DNA from: Astropecten irregularis
Lineage: Eukaryota > Echinodermata > Asteroidea > Paxillosida > Astropectinidae
Reading direction: 5' to 3'
Assembly: GCA_963971285.1 (NCBI GenBank)
Contig: OZ020250.1
Span: 8,230,499 to 8,294,498 of the forward strand
Length of the DNA: 64,000 nucleotides
Part shown: positions 54,058 through 64,000 of the stretch, piece by piece
Numbering within the stretch: the stretch's first letter is position 1
Layout of the letters: every line of letters starts with the position of its first letter
Made by a program: the position numbers and the translations under genes
Notes under the pieces: model-generated
The model's input: only the letters and a program-made list of their open reading frames with translations
Told to the model about the DNA's origin: nothing
Database searches by the model: none

Positions 54058-55343
54058 GGCTTTTCCGATTTTAATCGGAAAAGGTATTGTTTTTGTTCTG
54101 ATTTTTTTTCTTTTTTCTTCTTTTTCTTGTCGTTTGAGTTACCATAGGTTTTTGTCTGCGGCACTTTGGTCACTTTTAAACAACCGATTTAAACCAAACT
54201 TGGTCTGAAGGAAGTCCATATAGGGTAGTTGTTTCCCGAAACTTTTCGTCATCATGACGTCATCAGTTGTCACGTGACAAGCGTTTTGAATTTAATAATC
54301 AAAATATTCAAAAATCAACAAAAAATCAACGAAATGAGATATGAAGTTGATTCTTTCACCAAAAGTGATTGTTAGGCAGGGTCTTTCTTTGTGACACATT
54401 GCTTGACCTCTGTGACCTCTACTTCCGGTCAAACAGGAAGTAGCTCCTCATTTAAAAGTGGTAAGAGCTAGGATCATGATTCTTTCACCAAAAGTGAATG
54501 TTAGGCAAGGTCTTTCATTGTGACACATTACTTGACCTCTGTGACCTCTACTTCCGGTCAAACAGGAAGTAGCTCCTCATTTAAAAGTGGTAAGAGTTAT
54601 AATCATGATTCTTTCACCAATAGACAATGTTAGGAAAGGTCTTTCATTTGTGACACATTGCTTGACCTCTGTGACCTCTACTTCCGGTCAAACAGGAAGT
54701 AGCTCCTCATTTAAAAGTGGTGAGAGCTATGATCATGATTCTTTCACCAATAGACAATGTAAGGCAAGGTCTTTCATTGTGACACAATGTTTGACCTCTG
54801 TGACCTCTACTTCCGGTCAAACAGGAAGTAGCTCCTCATTTAATAGTGGTAAGAGCTATAATCATGATTCTTTCACCAAAAGTGAATGTTAGGTAAGGTC
54901 TTTCATTGTGACACATTACTTGACCTCTGTGACCTCTACTTCCGGTCAAACAGGAAGTAGCTCCTCATTTAAAAGTGGTCAGAGCTATGATCATGATTCT
55001 TTCACCAATAGACAATGTTAATCAAGGTCTTTCATTTGTGACACATTGCTTGACCTCTGTGACCTCTACTTCCGGTCAAACAGGAAGAAGCTTCTGATTT
55101 AAAAGTGGTCAGAGCTAGGATCAGGATTCTTTCGTCAAAAGTCAATGTTAGTCAAGGTCTTTCTTTGTGACACAAATATGACCAATTTACGTGAGTTTAT
55201 GATTAAAGGTGCACACTTCAAAGGTATAAAACATAAGATCATAATCAACTGTCTTTGGGTGTATATGTGGTTATGACAATTTTTTTCAATAAAAGTGGAA
55301 ACGGAAAGCCATGTGTTCTGTTTTCAACAGACACAACCTCTAG
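54058..55343 (+). mobile_element. Family A element, complete
   Basis: This is the sister of 51007-52031 for about 800 bases, then has two additional units. Its 3' part resembles 26150-26558 (CTTCTGATTTAAAAGTGGTC). It ends ACCTCTAG|T. Confidence 0.85.
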
Positions 55344-55345
55344 TT

Positions 55346-56187
55346 GGCTTTTTCGCGGAAGCGAAAAGCCTTTATTTTTGTTCTGTTTTTTTTTTTTTTT
55401 TCTTCCTTCCTCTTCTTCCTCTTCTTCCTCTTCCTCTTCTTGTCGCCAAAATTCCCATAGACAAAGCACAGGGGTTTTCTCGGAGCCACTTTTGTAATTT
55501 TTAAACAGTCAATCTTAACTAAACTTGGTCTGAAGGAAGTCCATATAGGGTAGTTGTCTCCCGAAACTTTTCATAATCGTGACGTCATCAGGTGTCACGT
55601 GACAAGCGATTTGAATTTAATAATCAAAATATTCAAAAATCAACAAAAAATCAACCGTTTGAGATATTAGATTGATTCCTTCGCTAAATGTCAATGATAG
55701 GTAAGGTCTTTCTTTGTGACACATTGGTTGACCTCTGTGACCTCTACTTCCGGTCAAACCGGAAGTAGCTCCTCATTTAAAAGTGGTAAGAGGTAGGATC
55801 ATGATTCTTTCACCAAAGGTACATGCTAGGCAAGGTCTTTCTATGTGACACATTGGTTAACCTCTGTGACCTCTACTTCCGGTCAAACCGGATGTAGCTC
55901 CTCATTTAAAAGTGGTAAGAGCTAGGATCATGATTCTTTTACCAAAAGTCAATGTTAGGCAAGGTCTTTCATTGTGATACATAAGTTGACCTCGGTGACC
56001 TCTACTTCCGGTCAAACAGGAAGTTGCTCCTCATTTAAAAGTGGTAAGAGCTTTGATCATGATTCTTTCGCCAAATGTCAATGTAAGGGAAGTTCTTTCT
56101 AATGACACAATTCGATCTGATTGACAAGCAATTTATATCATATGCGGAAAAGCCTTATGTGCTGTTTCAAACAGCCATAAACTCTAG
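55346..56187 (+). mobile_element. Family A element, GGCTTTTTCGC hairpin variant
   Basis: The 5' hairpin is GGCTTTTTCGC/GCGAAAAGCC with loop GGAA. A (TTCCTC)n-type tract and three units follow. It ends with the TTATG/CATAA hairpin and CTCTAG|T. Confidence 0.85.
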
Positions 56188-57542
56188 TATTTTTTTTGAG
56201 TTTGTTCTGCGGCCCATAGACTTTGTACACAGATTTTTCTGCGCGGCACTTTGGTTACTTTAAAACAGCCGATCTTAACCAAACTTGGTCTGAATGAAGT
56301 CCATATAGGGTAGTTGTGCCCCGAAACTTTTCACCATCATGGCGTCAAAACTTGATTTTATATGATTTTTAAAAAATATTTTATAGCCCGTTCACTTTGT
56401 ACACAGATTACGTGAACGTGGTCGTTGTACAAAACATAAAGCTCGATCAATGTCCCATACACTATGTACAGTGTACATGTAGGCCCAGGTACGCAATTCA
56501 CTGTGCATATGTCCGATTGCGTGACACAAAACGTCGTTTACCACTTGCCATAGTTTGCACGTAATTCCTTTTATATATTATTAAATACCAGCACCAAATC
56601 TTAATCGAAATGCTATCGATGTAGGTTGCTCTGTACGCGAAAATATTGGTCATTAAAAAAAACATACGATTTAAACAACATAAATACAAGGCGCGTTCAG
56701 ATGTTTGATTGCCTGGATTATATATGCCGTTTTTTTCATTTACTTCCTTATCATAGTTGCCAGCAAAGCAGCGTAAATGCTGATTTTGAGCCGTGTTTTG
56801 ACCAGACAACCGCGCACGCGCAGCAATCTACTTATACCATTTTCAGTACGTAAGGTTGCACCCAAGTAAATAAACTCCCGTGGACAACAGTGATAAATCC
56901 CCAAACTTCAAAAATCGTTAAAAAATATACAGAACTCTCACAGCTGTTCAAGTTGCACAGAAAAATGACGATGAACATGTAACCTTTCATTTTCTTTTCA
57001 TTTTATGGTAGGGTGACCGTTGAATTTTCGAGTTATACTCATTCTCAGCTGACCACCCCTAAACAAGGTACGGATCACTCCAGTCAAAGAAGCCATTTTC
57101 AAAAAAACCATCCCTCTGCAAAGCGGCTGAAATAGACCCACTTTCTCACCCAATTGCATCAAAAATGGTCACAAATGGAAGCCCAGAGACCGGGCAGGAG
57201 GTCCAGTGCCATATTTCTTCAATCCTTCATTTTCTTAGCTCTCACAACTCTCTTATTTCAAATATATTGAGTGCTTAACTTTTATTCATGAGCTCGATCG
57301 GCGGACCCATTTGGCCACTACATGTATTTACTTGGCTGCACCCGTAATGCAGGATTCAGCTTTCCGAGCGCACGGTTTTGAATAACGCCCTCTTTTGATT
57401 AAAACGAGAAATCATTTCCCGAAGACGATATCATTTATTTGCTGAATCAAACAACATCAGCGATGTGTATTTAATTTGATAAATATTTTATATCATATGC
57501 GGAAAAGCCATGTGTTCTGTTTTCAACAGACACAACCTCTAG
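56188..57542 (+). mobile_element. Family C element
   Basis: Starts TATTTTTTTTGAG, ends ACCTCTAG|T. First of three C copies in direct succession. It has small deletions relative to the others (for example after TGCATATGTCCG). Confidence 0.8.
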
Positions 57543-58894
57543 TATTTTTTTTGAGTTTGTTCTGCGGCCCATAGACTTTGTACACAGATTTTTGTCCGCG
57601 GCACTTTGGTCACTTTGAAACAGCCGATCTTAACCAAACTTGGTCTGAATGAAGTCCGTATAGGGTAGTTGTTCCCCGAAACTTTTCGTCATCATGACGT
57701 CAAAACTTGATTTTATATGATTTTTTTAATTATCAAACTAGCCCGTTCACTTTGTACACAGATTACGTGAACATGGTCGTTGTACTAAACATAAAGCTCG
57801 ATCAATTCCCCGTACACTATGTACAGTGTACATGTAGGCCTACGTACGCAATTCACTGTTTGTAACATACAATGCACATGTCCGATTGCGTGACACAAAA
57901 CGTCGTTTACAACTTGCCATAGTTTGCACGTAATTCCTTTTATATATCATTAAATACCAGCACCAAATCTTAATCGAAATGCTATCGATGTAGGTTGCTC
58001 TGTACGTGAAAATATTGGTCATTAAATAAAACATACGATTTAAACAACATAAATACAAGGCGCGTTCAGATGTTTGATTGCCTGGATTATATATGCCGCT
58101 TTTTTATTTACTTCCTTATCATAGTTGCCAGCAAAGCAGCGTAAATGCTGATTTTGAGCCGTGTTTTGACCAGACAACCGCGCACGCGCAGCAATCTACT
58201 TAAACCGTTTTCAGTACGTAAGGTTGCACCCAAGTAAATAAACTCCCGTGGACAACAGTGATAAATCCCCAAACTTCAAAAATCGTTAAAAAATATACAG
58301 AACTCTCACAGCTGTTCAAGTTGCACAGAAAAATGACGATGAACATGTATCCTTTCATTTTCTTTTCATTTTATGGTCGGGTGACCGTTGAATTTTTGAG
58401 TTATACTCATTCTCAGCTGACCACCCCTAGAACAAGGTACGGATCACTCCAGTCAAAGAAGCCATTAAAAAAAAAAACATCCCTCTGCAAAGCGGCTGAA
58501 ATAGACCCACTTTCTCACCCAATTGCATCAAAAATGGTCACAAATGGAAGCCCAGACACCAGGCAGGAGGTCCAGTGCCGTATTTCTTCAATCCTTCATT
58601 TTCATAGCTCTCACAACTCTCTTATTTCAAATATATTGAGTGCTTAACTTTTATTCATGAGCTCGGCGGACCCATTTTGCCACTACATGTATTTACTTGG
58701 CTGCACCCGTATTTTCCGAGCGCACGGTTTTGAATAACGCCCTCTTTTGATTAAAACGAGAAATCAGGTCCCGAAGACGATATCATTTATTTGCTGAATC
58801 AAACAACATCAGCGATGTGTATTTAATTTGAGAAATATTCTATATCATATGCGGAAAAGCCATGTGTTCTGTTTTCAACAGACACAACCTCTAG
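57543..58894 (+). mobile_element. Family C element
   Basis: The second of three successive C copies, 1352 bp, with intact ends. It closely matches 27638-28860 in its first 1.2 kb. Confidence 0.8.
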
Positions 58895-60259
58895 TATTTT
58901 TTTTGAGTTTGTGCTGTGGCCCATAGACTTTGTACACAGATTTTTGTCCGCGGCACTTTGGTCACTTTGAAACAGCCGATCTTAACCAAACTTGGTCGGA
59001 ATGAAGTCCATATAGGGTAGTTGTTCCCCGAAACTTTTCGTCATCATGACGTCAAAACTTGATTTTATATGATTTTTTTAATTATCAAACTAGCCCGTTC
59101 ACTTTGTACACAGATTACGTGAACATGGTCGTTGTACTAAACATAAAGCTTGATCAATTCCCCATACACTATGTACAGTGTACATGTAGGCCTGCGTGCG
59201 AAATTCACTGTTTGTAACATACAATGCACATGTCCGATTGCGTGATACAAAACGTCGTTTACACTTGCCATAGTTTGCACGTAATTCCTTTTATATATCA
59301 TTAAATACCAGCACCAAATCTTAATCGAAATGCTATCGATGTAGGTTGCTCTGTACGTGAAAATATTGGTCATTAAATAAAACATACGATGTCAACAACA
59401 TAAATACAAGGCGCGTTGAGATGTTTGATTGCCTGGATTATATATGCCGTTTTTTTATTTACTTCCTTATCATAGTTGCCAGCAAAGCAGCGTAAATGCT
59501 GATTTTGAGCCGTGTTTTGACCAGACAACCACGCACGCGCAGCAATCTACTTATACCGTTTTCAGTACGTAAGGTTGCACCCAAGTAAATAAACTCCCGT
59601 GGACAACAGTGATAAATCCCCAAACTTCAAAAATCGTTAAAAAATATACAGAACTCTCACAGCTGTTCAAGTTGCACAGAAAAATGATGATGAACATGTA
59701 ACCTTTCATTTTCTTTTCATTTTATGGTAGGGAGACCGTTGAATTTTTGAGTTATACTCATTCTCAGCTGACCACCCCTAAAACAAGGTACGGATCACTC
59801 CAGTCAAAGAAGCCATTAAAAAAAAACACCCCTCTGCAAAGCGGCTGAAATAGACCCACTTTCTCACCCAATTGCATCAAAAATGGTCACAAATGGAAGC
59901 CCAGAGACCGGGCAGGAGGTCCAGTGCCGTATTACTTAAATCCTTCATTTTCATAGCTCTTACAACTCTCTTATTTCAAATATATTGAGTGCTTAACTTT
60001 TATTCATGAGCTCGGCGGACCCATTTTGCCACTACATGTATTTACTTGGCTGCACCCGTAATGCAGGATTCAGTTTTCCGAGCGCACGGTTTTGAATAAC
60101 GCCCTCTTTTGATTAAAACGAGAAATCATTTCCCGAAGACGATATCATTAATTATTTGCTGAATCAAACAAAATCAGCGATGTGTATTTAATTTGAGAAA
60201 TATTTTATATCATATGCGGAAAAGCCATGTGTTCTGTTTTCAACAGACACAACCTCTAG
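58895..60259 (+). mobile_element. Family C element
   Basis: The third of three successive C copies, with intact ends. It shares GTGCTGTGGCCCATAGAC and GATACAAAACG variants with the copy at 47441. Confidence 0.8.
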
Positions 60260-60261
60260 TT

Positions 60262-61280
60262 AGGTGTTCGGGTTCAAGCCGAACACCTATTGTTATTGTT
60301 CGAGTTTTTTTTTTTTTTTTTCTTTTTTTTATTTTTCTTCTTCCCAAACTTGTCAGCAGGACTTCTATATGACAGTTACAAGATATCGACATGAAACTTG
60401 GTGGGAACTTCGGTCATGATGTCAAGTTGTATTTAGAAGATTGACGTCATGATGACGTCATCGGGTATCAAATTACACGCGTTTTTAGGAAAAACTTTGG
60501 TGCTTTATAACTTTAGAACCACATGACCTACGATTTTGATATTGACATATGTTTCTCAACACGTGAATCTCAACAATTAACATATTTAGTGTTGTGTACA
60601 AATGACCTTCACTTCCGGTGTTACCGGAAGTTGAAGTTTGACTCAAAATAACTCAAAAACGGAAGGATTTAGGCACAAAAAACCCCTCTGGGTAAAAGAT
60701 AGAGTAGGTCTTAAGCTTTCAGAAAATATAAACAATGACGTCATACGGGCTATATAGCGCCCTCTACGGTGGCTTAAAGATATACAGTGATTACGTAATC
60801 CGAAAGTAAACAACGGATTTCCGCCAAATTTAGTGAGTGTAAAGCACTAGTGCACGTTGACATGTTTGCGAAGTTTGAAATCAGTGACGTTATTCAACCG
60901 GAAGTTATGCGTTTTTAAAGGGAATATGATGTCATTATTCAAATACTGCTTACTCGTTAAGTACATGACGTAAATCAGTGAAATTTTCAAAATATTTACA
61001 TCGTACGCATTCAATAATTTCTGCAAATGTTCAGTTGTTTGTGATTAACTTACCGGAAGTTATCGTCCGGGCAATTTTACATTATTTAAAGGTGACACCA
61101 TTTTTTATACGCTATCAGTCAGTGTACATATACTACGAATACACTGCACTCAACATGATCAGTATTTGCTCAGTCACACAGTTTAAGTGTATATATGCCA
61201 CACATGCGTTCCAACAGACATTCCAGTACGAAATGAGACCCCGAACACCTAGTGGTTGTTCCCACAACCACAATGTCTAG
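60262..61280 (+). mobile_element. Family B element, complete
   Basis: The 5' hairpin AGGTGTTCGGG/CCGAACACCT is followed by ATTGTTATTGTTCGAG, a T tract and CCCAAACTTGTCAGCAGG. The body has GCGCCCTCTACGGTGG and a CACTTCCGGTG...CCGGAAG palindrome but no 130-bp units. Near the end, CCCCGAACACCT repeats the 5' terminus in inverse. The 3' hairpin GTGGTTGT/ACAACCAC and GTCTAG|T follow. Confidence 0.85.
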
Positions 61281-61282
61281 TT

Positions 61283-62595
61283 GGCTTTTCCGTGTTCAAC
61301 GGAAAAGGTATTGCTTTTGTTCTGATTTTTTTTTTTTTTCCGTTTTCTTTTTCTTGTCGTTTGAGTTACCATAGACTTTTGTCGGCGGCACTTTGGTCAC
61401 TTTTAAACAACCGATTTTAACCAAACTTGGTCTGAAGGAAGTCCATATAGGGTAATTGTGTCCCGAAACTTTTCGCCATTATGACGTCATCAGGGGTCAC
61501 GTGACAAGCGATTTGAGTTTAATAATCAAAATCTTTAAAAATCAACAAAAAATCAACTGTTTGAGATATTAAGTTGATTATTTCACCAAAAGTGATTATT
61601 AGGTAGGGTCTTTCTTTGTGACACATTGCTTGACCTCTGTGACCTCTACTTTCGGTCAAACAGGAAGTAGCTCCTAATTTAAAAGTGGTAAGAGCTATGA
61701 TCATGATTCTTTCACCAATAGACAATGTTAGGCAAGGTCTTTCATTTGTGACACATTGCTTGACCTCTGTGACCTCTACTTCCGGTCATACAGGAAGTAG
61801 TTCCTCATTTAAAAGTGGTAAGCGCTATGATCATGATTCTTTCACCAATAGACAATGTTAGGCAAGGTCTTTTATTTGTTACACATTGCTTGACCTCTGT
61901 GACCAATACTTCCGGTCAAACAGGAAGTAGCTCCTCATTTAAAAGTGGTAAGAGCTATGATCATGATTCTTTCACCAAAAGACAATATTAGGCAAGGTCT
62001 TTCATTTGTGACACATTGCTTGACCTCTGTGACCTCTACTTCCGGTCAAACAAGAAGTAGCTCCTCATTTAAAAGTGGTAAGAGCTATGATCATGATTCT
62101 TTCACCAATCGACAATGTTAGGCAAGGTCTTTCATTTGTGACACATTATTTTACCTCTGTGACCAGCTACTTCCGGTCAAACAAGAAGTAGCTCCTCATT
62201 TAAAAGTGGTAAGAGCTATGATCATGATTCTTTCACCAATCGACAATGTTAGGCAAGGTCTTTCATTTGTGACACATTATTTGACCTATGTGACCTCTAC
62301 TTCCGGTCAAACATGAGGTAGCTTCTCATTTAAAAGTGGTAAGGGCTTTGATCATGATTCTTTCACCAAAAGTCAATGTTAGGCAAAGTTATTTTTTGTA
62401 ACACAATTCTAAATGACAATGTGTTCCATAAACCCTGCAACTAAATGGGTTAAACTTTAGTTTTTTTCATTGAAATAATTGATACTTTTAAACCACATGT
62501 CTTTAACTGACAAAATAAGTGATACAATTTGAGAAATATTCTATATCATATGCGGAAAAGCAATGTGTTCTGTTTTCAACAGACACAATCTCTAG
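61283..62595 (+). mobile_element. Family A element
   Basis: The 5' hairpin GGCTTTTCCG/CGGAAAAGG has loop TGTTCAA, like 20509. Six repeat units are present. The pre-terminal segment (AACCCTGCAACTAAATGG) is like 22400-22430. It ends ATCTCTAG|T. Confidence 0.85.
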
Positions 62596-62597
62596 TT

Positions 62598-63666
62598 GGC
62601 TTTTTCGCGGAAGCGAAAAGCCTTTATTTTTGTTCTGTTTTTTTTTTTTCTTCTTCCTCTTCTTCTTCTTGTCGCTTGAGTTACCATAGACTTTTTCTCT
62701 GCGGCACTTTGGCTACTTTTAAACTGCCGATTTTAACCAAACTTGGTCTGAAGGAAGTACATATAGGGTAGTTGTCTCCCGAAACTTTTCAACATCATGA
62801 CGTCATCAGGTGACATGTGACCAGCGATTTGAATTTAATAATCAAAATCTTTAAAAATCAATAAGAAATCAACGGTTTGAGATATTAACTTGATTCTTTC
62901 ACCTACAATTATTGTTAGGCAGGGTCTTTCTTTGTGACACAATGCTTGACCTCTGAGACCTCTACTTCCGGTCAAACAGGAAGTAGCTCCTCATTTAAAA
63001 GTGGTAAGAGCTATGATCATGATTCTTTCACCAATAGACAATGTTAGGCAAGGTCTTTCATTGTGACACATTACTTGACCTCTGTGACCTCTACTTCCGG
63101 TCAAACAGGAAGTGGCTCCTCATTTAAATTTGGTAAGAGCTATGATCATGATTCTTTCACCAATAGACAATGTTAGGCAGGGTCTTTCATTTGTGACACA
63201 TTGCTTGACCTCTGTGACCTCTACTTCCGGTCAAACAGGAAGTAGCTCCTCATTTAAAAGTGGTAAGAGCTATGATCATGATTCTTTCACCAATAGACAA
63301 TGTTAGGCAAGGTCTTTCATTGTGACACATTACTTGACCTCTGTGACCTCTACTTCCGGTCAAACAGGAAGTGGCTCCTCATTTAAATTTGGTAAGAGCT
63401 ATGATCATGATTCTTTCACCAACAGACAATGTTAGGCAGGGTCTTTCATTTGTGACACATTGCTTGACCTCTGTGACCTCTACTTCCGGTCAAACAGAAA
63501 GTAGCTCCTCATTTAAAAGTCGTAAGAGCTAGGATCATAATTATTTTTCCAAAAGGCAAATAATGTTAGGGAAATTCGTTTTCAGTGACAACATTCTTAT
63601 TGATAAGAAATTTATATCATATGCGGAAAAGCCTTATGTGCTGTTTTCAACAGCCATAAACTCTAG
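62598..63666 (+). mobile_element. Family A element, GGCTTTTTCGC hairpin variant
   Basis: A close relative of the innermost copy at 20615-21555, sharing the AAATTTGGTAAGAGC unit variants. Five units are present. It ends with the TTATG/CATAA hairpin and CTCTAG|T. Confidence 0.85.
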
Positions 63667-64000
63667 TATTTTTTTTGAGTTTGTTCTGTGGCCCATAGAC
63701 TTTGTACACAGATTTTTCTCCGCGGCACTTTGGTCACTTTTAAACAGCCGATCTTAACAAAACTTGGTCTGAATGAAGTCCATATAGGGTAGTTGTGCCC
63801 CGAAACTTTTCATCATCATGACGTCAAAACTTGATTTTATATGATTTTTTAAAAATATTTTATAGCCCGTTCACTTTGTACACAGATTACGTGAACGTGG
63901 TCGTTGTACAAAACATAAAGCTCGATCAATTTCCCATACAACTATGTACAGTGTACATGTAGGCCTACGTACGCAATTCACTGTGTATAACATACAATGC
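63667..64000 (+). mobile_element. Family C element, cut by the window edge
   Basis: TATTTTTTTTGAGTTTG follows the previous CTAG and the family C head continues to the end of the window. Confidence 0.75.

Overview
The window is repeat-dominated animal DNA. Spliceosomal-type exon borders, AATAAA signals, a Golgi-type carbohydrate sulfotransferase exon, many metazoan transposon classes and frequent TAGGCCTA-type strings suggest a marine invertebrate. An echinoderm or another invertebrate deuterostome is my first guess, but nothing here proves the taxon. The only clear host gene is the last exon of the sulfotransferase (6612-7586, minus strand).

Layout. 0.1-0.9 kb: a broken non-LTR reverse transcriptase. 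2.4-6.3 kb: a degraded DIRS-order tyrosine-recombinase retrotransposon (gag-like, RT-RNase H with a frameshift, recombinase cut short, SINE insertion). 6.6-7.6 kb: sulfotransferase. 8-11 kb: inverted repeat arms rich in GTTGCCTAGCAAC palindromes around a Penelope-like RT fragment. 11.7-19.5 kb: a stack of nested elements. The outer pair of CCGGTGTA termini encloses a deletion derivative of the DIRS element, which is split by a 4.4-kb TIR transposon (perfect 9-bp target duplication). That transposon carries a spliced zinc-finger gene and a convergent spliced RecQ-like helicase gene.

20.5-30 kb and 47-64 kb: arrays of roughly 1-1.7-kb elements that I name families A, B and C. They have a hairpin at the 5' end, a T-rich tract, a ~130-bp internal tandem repeat (A), an inverted copy of the 5' terminus just before a 3' hairpin, and a constant CTAG|T end. 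They sit head-to-tail with one T between copies, or nest inside one another's T tracts. This is the organisation of non-autonomous rolling-circle (Helentron-associated, DINE-1/pearl-like) elements.

30.0-47.0 kb: one family A copy is split by a 17-kb insertion whose ends can be read from the broken copy. It carries a 3.1-kilo-residue ORF on the minus strand with PHD finger, C76-like and OTU cysteine-protease domains, HUH Rep, Pif1 helicase and a C-terminal AP-endonuclease-like domain. It is a giant Helentron and probably an intact coding unit. An 847-bp hAT-type element with a perfect 8-bp target duplication lies just beyond its stop codon.

The strongest candidates for undescribed biology are the giant Helentron with two deubiquitinase-like domains, the hairpin-swapping head-to-tail arrays loaded with nuclear-receptor-like and ETS-like motifs, and the helicase-plus-zinc-finger TIR transposon.
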